Both the position numbers and the translations under genes were made by a program. The notes beneath the pieces are model-generated. The model was not told where the DNA came from, ran no database searches, and worked only from the letters and a program-made list of their open reading frames with translations. A stretch of DNA of 64,000 bases. It comes from Azospirillum isscasi (GTDB lineage Bacteria > Pseudomonadota > Alphaproteobacteria > Azospirillales > Azospirillaceae). Positions within the stretch are counted from its first letter, which is position 1; every line of letters begins with the position of its first letter. This document shows, piece after piece, positions 52,467 through 61,757 of this stretch. The stretch is from positions 62,001 to 126,000 of the forward strand of contig NZ_JAUJFI010000001.1 in NCBI RefSeq assembly GCF_030849505.1, in the 5' to 3' direction.

Positions 52467-53630
52467 ATGGAGCAGGCAGCCTTGACGCGGACCGGGATCG
52501 TCTGCCCGGTCATCGACATGGAGTATCTGACCGGCCTTCTCCGCCGCCTGCTGGAGATCCCGAGCCCGACCGGATACACCGACCAGATCGTGCATTTCTG
52601 CGGCGACGAACTGCACCGTCTGGGCATTCCCTTCGAGCTGACCCGGCGCGGCGCCATCCGCGCCGATCTGGCGGGGCGGCAATACAGTCCCGACCGCGCC
52701 GTGGTCGCCCATCTCGACACGCTGGGCGCCCAGGTGAAAATGCTGAAGCCGAACGGGCGGCTGGAGGTCGTGCCCATCGGCACATGGTCGGCGCGCTTCG
52801 CGGAAGGGGCGCGCTGCACCGTCTTCACCGACAAGGGCAGCTACCGCGGCACCATCCTGCCGCTGAAGGCGTCCGGCCACACCTTCAACGAGGAGATCGA
52901 CAGCCAGCCGGTGGCCTGGACCAACCTGGAGATCCGGGTGGACGCCCGCTGCGAGACGCTGGAGGAGCTGTGCGGCCACGGCTTCAACATCGGCGACTTC
53001 GTGGCCATCGACCCGCAGCCGGAGTTCGACGCCGGCGGCTTCATCAATTCCCGCCACCTCGACGACAAGGCCGGCGTGGCGGTGATCTTCGCCGCGGCCA
53101 AGGCCATCCTCGACGCCAAGCTGCCGCTGCCGGTGGACTGCCACCTGCTGCTGACCATCTCGGAGGAGGTCGGGTCCGGCGCCTCGTCGGTGCTGCACAA
53201 GGACGTGGCGGAGATGGTGACCATCGACAACGGCACCACCGCCATGGGCCAGAACAGCCGCGAGTTCGGCGTGACCGTCGCCATGGCCGACAGCACCGGC
53301 CCCTTCGATTATCACCTGACGCACAAGCTGCTGTCGCTGTGCCGGGACCATGACATCGAGCACCAGCGGGATGTCTTCCGCTATTACCGCTGCGACAGCG
53401 CCGCCGCCATCGAGGCCGGCAACGACATCCGCACGGCCCTGGTCTGCTTCGGCATCGACAGCTCCCACGGCTACGAGCGCATCCACGCGGACTCGCTGCG
53501 CTCGCTGGCCGAACTGATCGCCCTCTACATGCAGAGCGACGTCGCGATTCCGCGCGACCGTGTCGGCATGGGACCGATGGGCGCCTTCCCCTGGCAGCCC
53601 ACCGCCCCCGCGGCGGTTCCGGAGGAATAG
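52467..53630 (+). CDS. osmoprotectant NAGGN system M42-family peptidase
   Basis: 387 residues from ATG 52467, chosen because GGAGG (52457-52461) is ideally spaced; the GTG at 52446 and ATG at 52449 have no ribosome site. M42 di-metal aminopeptidase features are VVAHLDTLG (about 69-77), SRHLDDKAGVAVIF (about 194-207), EEVGSGAS (about 238-245) and CFGIDSSHGYERIH near the end. It is the third gene of the NAGGN trio and may trim or recycle osmolyte peptides; its exact job is not established. Convergent with the IclR gene. Confidence 0.9.
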   Translation: MEQAALTRTGIVCPVIDMEYLTGLLRRLLEIPSPTGYTDQIVHFCGDELHRLGIPFELTRRGAIRADLAGRQYSPDRAVVAHLDTLGAQVKMLKPNGRLEVVPIGTWSARFAEGARCTVFTDKGSYRGTILPLKASGHTFNEEIDSQPVAWTNLEIRVDARCETLEELCGHGFNIGDFVAIDPQPEFDAGGFINSRHLDDKAGVAVIFAAAKAILDAKLPLPVDCHLLLTISEEVGSGASSVLHKDVAEMVTIDNGTTAMGQNSREFGVTVAMADSTGPFDYHLTHKLLSLCRDHDIEHQRDVFRYYRCDSAAAIEAGNDIRTALVCFGIDSSHGYERIHADSLRSLAELIALYMQSDVAIPRDRVGMGPMGAFPWQPTAPAAVPEE

Positions 53631-53645
53631 CCGGCGGACCGTGCC

Positions 53646-54434
53646 TCAGCCCCGCGGCAGGTAGCCGAGCTGGTGCGAGATCGCGTCCGCCGTCTCCACC
53701 ACCTTGGCCCGCAGATGGTCGAGCGTGGCGGGCTGGTCCATCACGGCGCTGGGGCCGGACAGGTTGATGGCGGCGATGACCTCCCCGCGGTGGTCGCGGA
53801 TCGCCGCGGCGATGGCGACGATCCCCGACACGAAGGAGGAGCGGTTCATCGTCCAGCCGCGCTTGCGGTCCTCCGCCACCTCCTGGATCAGCGAGGTCAG
53901 CGTGACCGCGGTGGTGTCGCTGTAGCGGTCCAGCCGCACGCCGGTGTAGAGCTGCGCGATCGCCTCGTCGCCGAGCCCGCTCAGCAGCATCCGGCCCATC
54001 GCGGTGGCGTGGGCCGGCAGGCGGTAGCCGACCGCGATGTTGCTGGACAGCGTCATGTGCGAGTGGGCGCGGTAGACGTAGACGATTTCCGTCCCGTCGC
54101 GCACCGCCATGTGGGCCGAGATCTGCGTGCTGTCGCGCAGCCCGTCGATGTAGGGGATCGCCACCTCGATCCCGTCCAGCCCCGACAGGTAATGGTAGCC
54201 GAGCTGCATCGACCGCGGCGCCAGCCGGTAGGACTTGCCGTCCCCCGCCCGCCCGATGTAGCCGAGATGCTCCAGCGTGAAGACCAGCCGGTAGGCCGAG
54301 GCCCGCCCGATCCCCAGCGCCTTGGCGATGTCGGTCAGGGACAGCGTCCGGCGCTGCGGCGTGAACAGCTCCAGGATGGCCAGCCCGCGTTGCAGCGCCG
54401 GGGCGATGTAGGTGTTCGGATCGGTCTCGCTCAT
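53646..54434 (-). CDS. IclR-family transcriptional regulator
   Basis: 262 residues. Winged HTH at about 15-75 (LSLTDIAKALGIGRASAYRL, then HLGYIGRAGD). The IclR effector domain covers about 90-255, with VGYRLPAHATAMGRMLLSGL (about 120-139) as the family-typical helix and IAAINLSGPSAV. The stop of HutF overlaps the start of this gene by 4 bp, so hutG-hutF-iclR are one minus-strand unit and the regulator is probably autoregulated through 56658-56680. No HutC-type regulator is in the window, so IclR likely replaces it. Confidence 0.9.
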   Translation of the reverse strand: MSETDPNTYIAPALQRGLAILELFTPQRRTLSLTDIAKALGIGRASAYRLVFTLEHLGYIGRAGDGKSYRLAPRSMQLGYHYLSGLDGIEVAIPYIDGLRDSTQISAHMAVRDGTEIVYVYRAHSHMTLSSNIAVGYRLPAHATAMGRMLLSGLGDEAIAQLYTGVRLDRYSDTTAVTLTSLIQEVAEDRKRGWTMNRSSFVSGIVAIAAAIRDHRGEVIAAINLSGPSAVMDQPATLDHLRAKVVETADAISHQLGYLPRG

Positions 54435-55828
54435 GTGTCCCGGCGCAACCCCTCGATGGCGCGCCGGTAGGCGGCCCGGATGGCGTCCTCCCGGACGTGG
54501 CGGCCCTCGCGCACCACGGTCCGCCCCGCGGCGACCACGTCGCGCACGGCGTGCCCGTCGCTTGCGAAGACATACGCGTCGAGGAGGCTGTCGTCGGCGC
54601 GAGAAAGCAGTTTCGGGTTGTCGGCGTCAAGCACCACGAGATCGGCGGGCTGGCCCACCCGGATGCCGCCGCCCGCCACCGGCTGTCCCAGCGCCTGCGC
54701 GCCGCCGGACAGCGCAGCCCGGTACAGGCCGCCGCCGATGGACGGGCCGTCCCCGGCGCGCAGCACGTTGCGCCGCCGCTGCACCAGCCGCTGGCCGTAT
54801 TCCAGAATGCGCAGCTCCTCCGCCGCCGACACGCTGATGTGGCTGTCCGATCCGACGCCGAACCGCCCGCCCTGCGCCAGGAAGGGAATGGCGGGGAACA
54901 GCCCGTCGCCCAGGTTGGCCTCCGTCGTCGGGCAGAGGCCGGCGACGGCTCCGCTCGCCGCCAGCCCGTCCACCTCCGCCGGGGTCAGGTGCGTGGCGTG
55001 GACGAGGCACCAGCGCGGCCCCACCGGGGCGTTCTCCAGCAGCCATTCCACCGGGCGCCTGCCGCTCCAGGCGACGCAGTCGTCCACCTCCGCCGTCTGC
55101 TCGGCGATGTGGATGTGGATGGGCGCGCCGGGGTCGAGCGCGTCGAGACCGGCCAGCGCATCGCGCATCTCCTCCAGCGTCACCGCGCGCAGGGAATGCA
55201 GGGCGAGCCCGACGCGGCGGCCCGCCCGCTCCGCGCCCATCGCCCCTTGCATGGTCGAGACGATGGACAGCAGCCCGTCCACGTCGTTGATGAAGCGCTT
55301 CTGCCCGTCGGACGGCGGTTTTCCGCCGAAACCGCTGTGGGCGTAGAGCACCGGCAGATGGGTCAGCCCGATCCCCGCCGTGTCGGCGGCGGCGAGGATG
55401 CGGCGCGACATCTCCGCCCGGTCGGCGTAGGGCCGCCCGTCCGCGTCGTGGTGGAGGTAGTGGAACTCCGCCACCGCCGTGTAGCCCTGCTTCGCCATCT
55501 CCATGTAGAGCAGCGCCGCGACGGCCTCCGCCGCCTCGGGCGTCATGCGGCGGACGAAGCCGTACATGGCCTCGCGCCACGTCCAGAAGCTGTCCTCCGC
55601 GGGGCCGGCGTGCTCCGCCAGCCCGGCCATGGCGCGCTGGAAGGCGTGGCTGTGCAGGTTCGGCATGCCGGGGATCACCGGCCCGGCGGCCTGCGGCAGA
55701 CCGTTCGCCGCCGCGTCCCGCTCCACCGCGGTCAGCGTCCCCCGCGCGTCGAAGCGCAGCGCCACGTTCGAGGCCCAGCCCTCGGGCAGCAGCGCCCGCC
55801 CGCAAAAAAGCCCGCTCATGCCGTCCAT
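54431..55828 (-). CDS. hutF: formimidoylglutamate deiminase (HutF)
   Basis: 465 residues from ATG 55828; GGAGG precedes it by 5-6 nt and the GTGA overlap with hutG gives coupling. Amidohydrolase superfamily: HxH metal pair in MPNLHSHAFQRAMAGL (about 59-74), YTAVAEFHYLHHDADG (about 117-132), a third ligand in IHIHIAEQTAEVDDC (about 233) and GVGSDSHISVSA (about 309-320). It deiminates N-formimidoylglutamate to N-formylglutamate and ammonia, the step of the five-step histidine pathway completed by HutG next to it. hutH, hutU and hutI are not in the window. Confidence 0.92.
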   Translation of the reverse strand: MDGMSGLFCGRALLPEGWASNVALRFDARGTLTAVERDAAANGLPQAAGPVIPGMPNLHSHAFQRAMAGLAEHAGPAEDSFWTWREAMYGFVRRMTPEAAEAVAALLYMEMAKQGYTAVAEFHYLHHDADGRPYADRAEMSRRILAAADTAGIGLTHLPVLYAHSGFGGKPPSDGQKRFINDVDGLLSIVSTMQGAMGAERAGRRVGLALHSLRAVTLEEMRDALAGLDALDPGAPIHIHIAEQTAEVDDCVAWSGRRPVEWLLENAPVGPRWCLVHATHLTPAEVDGLAASGAVAGLCPTTEANLGDGLFPAIPFLAQGGRFGVGSDSHISVSAAEELRILEYGQRLVQRRRNVLRAGDGPSIGGGLYRAALSGGAQALGQPVAGGGIRVGQPADLVVLDADNPKLLSRADDSLLDAYVFASDGHAVRDVVAAGRTVVREGRHVREDAIRAAYRRAIEGLRRDT

Positions 55829-55839
55829 CGCCGCCTCCG

Positions 55840-56640
55840 TCACGCCCGGTCCTCCGCCCAATCCAACATAGCTTCGACGAACCGCCGCAGATGCGGGCGG
55901 ACCCGCGCGGCGCGCTCCCCGGCAAAGGCGAAGGGCGCATCCTCGTTCATGTAGGTCACCTGCGCCATCTCAAGCTGCACGGCGTGCCAGTTCTCATCCG
56001 GGCGCCCGAAATGGCGGGTGATGTGGCCGCCCTTGAAGCGCCCGTCGCGCACATGGGTGAAGCCGTCCGCTCCGGCGGCGTCGCAGACGGCCTTCAACCG
56101 GTCGCTCAGGGCGGGGTCGAGGCTGCGCCCCTCGTTGGTGCCGATGTTCAGGTCGGGCAGCCGCCCGTCGAACAGCCGCGGCACGGCGGAGCGGATGGAA
56201 TGGGCGTCGAACAGGACCGCGCGCCCGAACCGGTCGCGCAGCCGGGTCATCTCCGCCGTGATGGCGTCGTGATAGGGCGTCCAGTAGCGGGCGATCCGCT
56301 CCGCCACCTCCGCCGAGTCGGGCTCGGCGCCCGGCTGGTACAGCGGCGTCCCGTCGAACAGGGTGGTGGGGCACAGGCCGGTGGTGGCACCGCTGTAAAG
56401 CGGCGTGTCGTTGCTGGGGCGGTTCAGATCGACGACGTAGCGCGAAAAGCGCGCCTGGATCACCCCGACGCCAAGCTCCTCCAGGAAATCGTAGAGCCGC
56501 GGCAGGTGCCAGTCCGTGTCGGGCAGTCCCTGCGCCGCCGGCACCAGCCGGCCGACGAATCCGTCCGGCAGCGCGGTGCCGGCGTGGGGCAGGCTGACCA
56601 GCACCGGACGGCGCGCGGCGCGGAACCCGAAGACCTCCAT
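55840..56640 (-). CDS. hutG: N-formylglutamate deformylase (HutG)
   Basis: 266 residues from ATG 56640; AGGGGAGAG lies just upstream. FGH-type amidohydrolase: VLVSLPHAGTALPD (about 15-28), DTDWHLPRLYDF (about 44), ARFSRYVVDLNRPS (about 70-83), VLFDAHSIRSAVPRLFDG (about 135-152) and FKGGHITRHFG near the end. It hydrolyses N-formylglutamate to glutamate and formate, the last histidine-catabolic step. Operon with hutF and iclR. Operator-like palindrome lies 18-40 bp upstream of its start. Confidence 0.92.
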   Translation of the reverse strand: MEVFGFRAARRPVLVSLPHAGTALPDGFVGRLVPAAQGLPDTDWHLPRLYDFLEELGVGVIQARFSRYVVDLNRPSNDTPLYSGATTGLCPTTLFDGTPLYQPGAEPDSAEVAERIARYWTPYHDAITAEMTRLRDRFGRAVLFDAHSIRSAVPRLFDGRLPDLNIGTNEGRSLDPALSDRLKAVCDAAGADGFTHVRDGRFKGGHITRHFGRPDENWHAVQLEMAQVTYMNEDAPFAFAGERAARVRPHLRRFVEAMLDWAEDRA

Positions 56641-56657
56641 ACCCTCTCTCCCCTGCG

Positions 56658-56680
56658 ACATCTGTTTTGTCTGCAAAACT
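56658..56680. promoter_or_regulatory. hut operator candidate, copy 1
   Basis: ACATC followed by TGTTTT-GTCTGC-AAAACT (56663-56680). Near-identical in layout to copy 2 at 56816-56838. It lies 18 bp upstream of the HutG start, close enough to block transcription initiation or elongation there. Confidence 0.6.
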
Positions 56681-56815
56681 TTCAGCATCCCTGTTGTCGC
56701 CCCACCGGCACCCCGCCGCGAGCGCGGTGTGGAACCGCAACGCCGGCGTTGCCATAAGGCGTCCGTCATGCTCCAGTATGACAAACGGCGTTGACGCAGC
56801 TGTTTTCCCTGGGCA

Positions 56816-56838
56816 ACATATGTTTTATAGGCAAAACA
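56816..56838. promoter_or_regulatory. hut operator candidate, copy 2
   Basis: ACATA followed by TGTTTT-ATAGGC-AAAACA (56821-56838), a perfect 6-bp dyad with a 6-bp centre. It lies 90 bp upstream of the amino-acid binding-protein start. Same orientation as copy 1, 158 bp away. The IclR protein is the obvious binding candidate. Confidence 0.62.
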
Positions 56839-56927
56839 CGGCGCTGCCAAGCCGGTCGCTGCGCAGGGGCTCCTCCCGGCCTTCGGACATGGCAACGCGG
56901 GCGCAACGAACAGGGAAAAGCTGATCC

Positions 56928-57737
56928 ATGAAGCCCATTGGGAAGTCCATCGGTAAGTTTCTCGCCGCCGCCACCTTCGCCGCCGCCGCGGTCGTCACCG
57001 TGGTCGGCGCCGGCTCCGTCCCGGCGCGCGCCCAGGACGCGGTGATCGCCTCCATCAAGCAGAACGGCACCTTCCGCGTCGGCGTGGACGCCACCTTCGC
57101 GCCCTTCGAATTCTCGCAGGACGGCAAGAAGACCGGCTTCGACATCGAGCTGGTCGAGGCCATCGCCAAGGAGCTGGGCGCCACCAAGGGCGTCGAGTGG
57201 GTGGACATCGACTTCAAGGGCCTGATCCCCGGCCTGCTCGCCAACCGCTTCGACATGATCGCCTCGGCCATGTACATCACCGAGGAGCGCCGCAAGGTCG
57301 TCGGCTTCTCCGACACCTACTATCCGGGCGGCCTCGTCATCATGGTCAAGGCGAACAACACCGCCGTGAAGGGTCCGTCCGACCTCGAAGGCAAGACCGC
57401 CGCCGTGCAGATCGGCACCAAGTCGGTCGCCCACCTGAAGGAGCACTTCCCCAAGACGAAGATTGTCGAGGTGGAGACCAACGCCGAGATGTTCGGGCAG
57501 GTCGAGACGGGCCGCACCGACGTTGCGGTGACCGGCAAGCCCGCCGCCAAGCTCTACGCCCAGACCCACCCGACCGTGAAGGTGCTGGACGAGCAGCTCA
57601 CCACCGAAGACTACGGCTTCGCCATGCGCAAGGAAAACACCGAGCTGGTGACCAAGGTGAACGCCGCCATCGCCAAGCTGAAGGCCGACGGCACCTATCA
57701 GAAGCTCGTGGACAAGTGGTTCGAAGCCAAGAAGTGA
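56928..57737 (+). CDS. amino-acid ABC transporter substrate-binding protein
   Basis: 269 residues, SBP_bac_3 family. Sec signal peptide at 1-37 with cleavage after ARA (about residue 35). Mature blocks: GTFRVGVDATFAPFEFSQDG (about 47-66), KTGFDIELVEAIAKELGA, the substrate loop SAMYITEERRKVVGFSDTYY and QIGTKSVAHLKEHFP. Periplasmic carrier for a polar amino acid. The hut context points to histidine, or another hut-related compound; direct specificity is not visible. AGGGA lies before ATG 56928. First gene of a three-gene importer. Confidence 0.92.
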   Translation: MKPIGKSIGKFLAAATFAAAAVVTVVGAGSVPARAQDAVIASIKQNGTFRVGVDATFAPFEFSQDGKKTGFDIELVEAIAKELGATKGVEWVDIDFKGLIPGLLANRFDMIASAMYITEERRKVVGFSDTYYPGGLVIMVKANNTAVKGPSDLEGKTAAVQIGTKSVAHLKEHFPKTKIVEVETNAEMFGQVETGRTDVAVTGKPAAKLYAQTHPTVKVLDEQLTTEDYGFAMRKENTELVTKVNAAIAKLKADGTYQKLVDKWFEAKK

Positions 57738-57768
57738 TTGTTATTTTTGTGAACGGAGGACCCCTCCC

Positions 57769-58431
57769 GTGACGCTCGACTTCGCCCCCGTCTGGGGAGG
57801 GTTGCCGGAGCTTCTGAAAGGCACCGTGGTCACCATCGAGGTGACCGCGGCGGCCTTCCTGCTCAGCGCCGTGCTTGGGCTGCTTGTCGGCATCATCCGC
57901 CTCAACCCGGCGCGGCGCGTGCTGTACGGCATCGCGTCGGCCTATGTCGCCTTCATCCGCGGCACGCCGCTGCTGGTGCAGCTGTTCCTGCTGTTCTTCG
58001 GCCTGCCGCAGTTCGGCATCCTGCTGCCGGCGTGGCTGTGCGGCGTGATCGGGCTCGGCATCTACAGCGGCTCCTACGTGTCGGAGGTGGTGCGCGGCGC
58101 GATCCAATCCATCGACCGCGGCCAGATGGAGGCAGCCCGCTCGCTCGGCATGTCCTACCGCGAGGCGATGTGGGAGGTGGTTCTGCCGCAGGCGTTCCGC
58201 CGCATGCTGCCGCCGCTGGGCAACGAGACCATCGCGCTGATCAAGAATTCGGCGCTGGTGTCTCTGCTGACCATCGACGACGTGATGCGCGAGGGCCAGC
58301 GCATCATCTCCACCAGCTTCCGCGCGCTGGAGGTCTACATCGCAGTGGCGCTGATCTATTTCATCCTGACCAACGCGGCCACCTGGATTCTGCGCCAGCT
58401 TGAAAAGCGCATGACCGTGGAAAGAGGGTAA
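57769..58431 (+). CDS. polar amino-acid ABC transporter permease (HisMQ/GlnP-like)
   Basis: 220 residues, GTG start at 57769 with GGAGGA upstream. About five helices. The N-terminal half has [20 protein letters not shown] and the conserved [20 protein letters not shown] (about 63-82). The EAA loop is [20 protein letters not shown] (about 123-142). Inner-membrane channel subunit, probably a homodimer since only one permease gene is present. Followed by its ATPase after 4 bp. Confidence 0.92.
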   Translation: MTLDFAPVWGGLPELLKGTVVTIEVTAAAFLLSAVLGLLVGIIRLNPARRVLYGIASAYVAFIRGTPLLVQLFLLFFGLPQFGILLPAWLCGVIGLGIYSGSYVSEVVRGAIQSIDRGQMEAARSLGMSYREAMWEVVLPQAFRRMLPPLGNETIALIKNSALVSLLTIDDVMREGQRIISTSFRALEVYIAVALIYFILTNAATWILRQLEKRMTVERG

Positions 58432-58435
58432 GCCG

Positions 58436-59245
58436 GTGATCGAGATCCGCAACGTCTACAAGAGCTTCGGCAGCACCGAGGTGCTGAAGGACGTCAGCCT
58501 GACCGTCCCGCCGTCGCGCACCACCGTGGTCATCGGCCCGTCCGGTTCGGGCAAGAGCACGCTGCTGCGCTGCTGCAACTGCCTGGAGATCGCCGACCGC
58601 GGCGAGATCCGCATCAACCACCGCACCATCATCGCCGACGGCAAGCCCCTCCCCGACAAGGAGCTGAACGCGCTGCGCGCCGAGACCGGCATGGTGTTCC
58701 AGTCCTTCAACCTGTTCCCGCACATGACCACGGTGGAGAACGTCATGCGCGCCCCCGTGGTGGTGCGCCGCATGGCCAAGGCCGAGGCGCGGGAACTGGC
58801 CATGGAGCTGCTGCGCAAGGTGGGGCTGGGCGACAAGGCCGACGTCTATCCGTCCACCCTGTCGGGCGGGCAGAAGCAGCGCGCCGCCATCGCCCGCGCG
58901 CTCGCCATGAAGCCGAAGGTGATGCTGTTCGACGAGCCGACCTCCGCGCTCGACCCCGAACTGGTGGGCGAGGTGCTCCAGGTCATGAAGACGCTGGCCG
59001 AGGAAGGCATGACCATGATGGTGGTAACCCACGAGATGGGCTTCGCCCGCGAGGTCGCCGACACGGTGGTCGTGATGGCCGACGGACGCATCGTGGAATC
59101 CGGCCCGCCGGAGCAGATCTTCACCAACCCGACGCAGGAGCGCACCCGCGGCTTCCTGCGCGCCCTGGTGGACGGCCATCTGGCCGGCGCCCGCCCGCAG
59201 CCGCCGGCGGACGATCCGCTGGAGGCCCTGCCCGGCAACCACTGA
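58436..59245 (+). CDS. polar amino-acid ABC transporter ATPase (HisP/GlnQ-like)
   Basis: 269 residues, GTG start at 58436, 4 bp after the permease stop; no better start is near. Walker [10 protein letters not shown] (about 33-41), Q-loop [11 protein letters not shown], signature [14 protein letters not shown] (about 141-154), Walker [16 protein letters not shown] and H-loop VVTHEMGFA. Energises the importer from the cytoplasmic side. A short C-terminal tail ([14 protein letters not shown]) exceeds the family norm slightly. Confidence 0.92.
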   Translation: MIEIRNVYKSFGSTEVLKDVSLTVPPSRTTVVIGPSGSGKSTLLRCCNCLEIADRGEIRINHRTIIADGKPLPDKELNALRAETGMVFQSFNLFPHMTTVENVMRAPVVVRRMAKAEARELAMELLRKVGLGDKADVYPSTLSGGQKQRAAIARALAMKPKVMLFDEPTSALDPELVGEVLQVMKTLAEEGMTMMVVTHEMGFAREVADTVVVMADGRIVESGPPEQIFTNPTQERTRGFLRALVDGHLAGARPQPPADDPLEALPGNH

Positions 59246-59258
59246 CCTTCCCGCGATC

Positions 59259-60452
59259 TTGCCCCACACCCATCGGGCGCCCGCCTCGCCGCTCACGGTT
59301 CTGGCCGCGCTGATCGTCGGCGTCTGCGTCATCCAGGTCGCCAACGGCATCCTGCAAATCCTGCTGCCGCTCCGCCTCGCCGAGGCGGCGGCCCCGCCGC
59401 TGGTCGTCGGGGCGGTGGCGTCGGCCTATTCGGTCGGCTTCGTGCTGGGCTGCTGGGCGGCGCCCTGGATGATCCGGCGGGTGGGCGGGGTGTGGTCCTT
59501 CGCCGCCTTCGGGCTGCTCGCCGCCGCCGCCACGCTGCTGCTGAACCTGCTGCCCGACGCGCGGGCCTGGGTGGCCCTGCGGGTGCTGATGGGGGTGTCC
59601 TACGTCGGGATGCTGACGGTGGCGGAAAGCGGGCTGGCCACCCTGTCCCCGCCGGGATCGCGGGGCAGCGTCTTCTCCCTCTACATGATCGCCTGCAAGG
59701 TGGCGGTGATCGGCGGGCAGATGCTGCTCGCCAACCCGGACCTGTCGGCCCTGTGGCTGACCGTTCTGGCGGCGGGCTGCTACGGCCTGTCGCTGGTGCC
59801 GGTGGCGGTGATCCGCCCGCCGGCCAGCGCCGCTCCGAAGGGGCCGGCGCCCTCGCCCTGGCAGTATGTGCGGCGGGCGCCCGTGGCCTTCGCGGGCTGC
59901 CTGATGGTGGGCCTGTGCAACACGGCGGTCACCGGCATCGGCCCGGCGTGGCTGGCCGGGCTGGACCTGCCCGCCGCGGGGGTCGCCCTGATCATGTCGG
60001 GCATCCAGGTGGGCAGCGTGGTGCTGCAATGGCCGATCGGGCGGCTGTCGGACCGGCACGACCGGCGGCTGGTCATCTGCGTGGTGTCCGCCGTGGCGAC
60101 GGTCGCCGCCGTCCTGATCGCCGCCTTCGCCGACCCGCCCGGCGGAGCGGCGCCGCAGACCGTCCTGCTGGGGCTGTTCACCCTGTGGGGAAGCGCCGCC
60201 CTGTCGCTCTACGCGATCTGCGTGGCCCACGCCAACGACCATGTGACGGCGGAGGAAACGGTGCCGCTGGCGAGCGCGCTGCTGCTCGCCTGGGCGCTGG
60301 GCGCGGCGCTCGGGCCGCTGGTGGCGACGGCGGCGATGGAGTGGTTCGGGCATGACGCGCTGTTCGTCTATGTCGGGGTGGTGTCGGGCGGGCTGACGCT
60401 GTTCGCCGGACTGCGCCGCGTCATCAGCGGGCCGTTCCGGATGGAGCCGTAG
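59259..60452 (+). CDS. MFS transporter
   Basis: 397 residues with about 12 hydrophobic helices. Start set at TTG 59259; no ATG is available upstream of helix 1 and no ribosome site is obvious, so the start is uncertain. YSVGFVLGCWAAPWMIRRVG (about 48-67) contains the helix 2-3 loop; a second GRLSDRHDRRLVICVVS (about 261) marks the C-half loop. Pattern fits small-solute or drug-type MFS proteins (YcaD-like). Follows the importer genes by 13 bp, so read-through from the hut promoter is possible. Substrate unknown. Confidence 0.82.
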   Translation: MPHTHRAPASPLTVLAALIVGVCVIQVANGILQILLPLRLAEAAAPPLVVGAVASAYSVGFVLGCWAAPWMIRRVGGVWSFAAFGLLAAAATLLLNLLPDARAWVALRVLMGVSYVGMLTVAESGLATLSPPGSRGSVFSLYMIACKVAVIGGQMLLANPDLSALWLTVLAAGCYGLSLVPVAVIRPPASAAPKGPAPSPWQYVRRAPVAFAGCLMVGLCNTAVTGIGPAWLAGLDLPAAGVALIMSGIQVGSVVLQWPIGRLSDRHDRRLVICVVSAVATVAAVLIAAFADPPGGAAPQTVLLGLFTLWGSAALSLYAICVAHANDHVTAEETVPLASALLLAWALGAALGPLVATAAMEWFGHDALFVYVGVVSGGLTLFAGLRRVISGPFRMEP

Positions 60453-60516
60453 GGCTTGGCCGCGGGGCGTGGGCGGGCTACTGTGCCCCGCCCAGCAGCC
60501 CCCTCCCCCGCGCTCC

Positions 60517-61713
60517 ATGCCCAGCACCTCCGACACCCCGACCGACGAGCAGTTCCGGGCGATCCAGGCCATCGACGCCTGGTACGCCGACCCCGCGGCC
60601 CCCCAGATGTTCTGGCTGGCCGGAGAGGCCGGGACCGGCAAGACCAAGACGACCGTCTTCGCGCTGGACCATCTCCAGGAGCGCCGCCATCTGGAGAATT
60701 TCGTGGTCGGGGCGCCCACGGGGAAGGCCGCGCAGGTGCTCCGCCGCAAGGGCATCGACCGGGCGGCGACCCTGCATTCCCTGATCTACGCCCCGCAGCA
60801 GGACGACGACACCGGCGAGCTGTTCTTTGCCCGCCGCTCGCAGGGGAAGTTCGCCGAGGCCGACCTGATCGTCTGCGACGAGGGCTCGATGGTCGGGGAC
60901 GACGTGGCGGGCGACCTGCTGCGTTCCGGCAAGAAGATCCTGATGATCGCCGACGACTACCAGCTTCCCCCGGTGACCGGACAGGGCACGCTGACCCGCG
61001 GCGAACCGGATTTCCGGCTGGTCGAGCCGCACCGCACGGCGCGGGAAAGCCCGGTGATCCGGCTGGCCCATCTGCTGCGCCGGCAGGAGCTGCCGCGGCG
61101 CTTCGGCACCGCCGGGAACGCCCATGTGCTGCCGCTGAACCGGGTGACCGAGCCGCTGGCCCTGCGGGTGGACACCCAGACCATCTGCGGCACCCACCGC
61201 GTCCGCACCGACTTCACCCGGCGCATCCGCACCCGCCACGGCTTCGACACGGTGATGCCCCAGGCCGGAGAGCGGGTGATCTGCCGCCGCAACGACCGCG
61301 AGGAGGGGCTGTTCAACGGCATGATCGGCACGCTGACCCGCCCGGCGGCGGAGGGGCGGGGCCGGCAGGACGGGCTGTGGTCGCTCGGCGTCCATATGGA
61401 GGACGAGGTGCGGCCCCGCGGCAAGCTGATGGTCCATCCCTGGATGTTCCAGGCCCACTACAACGGCGAGACCAAAGCCCCGCGGGTGGAGCGGGACGTG
61501 CAGCAGTTCGATTGGGCCTGGATGATCACCTGCCATTCCGCCCAGGGGTCGGAGTTCCCGTCGGTCACCGTGCTCGACGATTCCGCCGCCTTCCGGGAGC
61601 ACCGGTGGCGCTGGCTCTACACCGCCGTCACCCGCTCCCAGGACGAGCTGTTCCTGCTGCTGCGCAACGCCGATCTGGGCGGGAACTGGCGGATGCCCGA
61701 CCTCGGCGCGTGA
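60517..61713 (+). CDS. RecD-like ATP-dependent helicase/ATPase
   Basis: 398 residues from ATG 60517 (the GTG at 60469 gives extra sequence of low quality). SF1 helicase features: Walker A GEAGTGKTKT (about 34-43), Walker B LIVCDEGSMVGDDV (about 122), the DDYQLPPV switch (about 146-153), and C-terminal UvrD_C_2-type motifs FDWAWMITCHSAQGSEFPSV (about 327-346) and LYTAVTRSQDELFLLL. Shorter than RecD2, with no OB or N-terminal regulatory region. It may be a phage- or island-derived stand-alone helicase, but no other mobile-element mark is seen. Confidence 0.85.
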   Translation: MPSTSDTPTDEQFRAIQAIDAWYADPAAPQMFWLAGEAGTGKTKTTVFALDHLQERRHLENFVVGAPTGKAAQVLRRKGIDRAATLHSLIYAPQQDDDTGELFFARRSQGKFAEADLIVCDEGSMVGDDVAGDLLRSGKKILMIADDYQLPPVTGQGTLTRGEPDFRLVEPHRTARESPVIRLAHLLRRQELPRRFGTAGNAHVLPLNRVTEPLALRVDTQTICGTHRVRTDFTRRIRTRHGFDTVMPQAGERVICRRNDREEGLFNGMIGTLTRPAAEGRGRQDGLWSLGVHMEDEVRPRGKLMVHPWMFQAHYNGETKAPRVERDVQQFDWAWMITCHSAQGSEFPSVTVLDDSAAFREHRWRWLYTAVTRSQDELFLLLRNADLGGNWRMPDLGA

Positions 61714-61717
61714 CGGA

Positions 61718-61752
61718 TGGGGGATCGCGGCGTCCTTGCATCGCGCCCCCCA
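61718..61752. terminator. hairpin between convergent helicase and molybdoenzyme genes
   Basis: TGGGGG (61718-61723) pairs with CCCCC(C)A (61746-61752), and CGCG (61726-61729) with CGCG (61742-61745), with a two-base bulge. It lies in the 44-bp gap between convergent stops. No U tract, so the assignment as terminator is tentative. Confidence 0.4.
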
Positions 61753-61757
61753 ATGGA

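Noticed and set aside
60517-61713. Helicase gene as part of a prophage or genomic island
   Set aside because: No integrase, attachment repeats, tRNA or base-composition shift around it.
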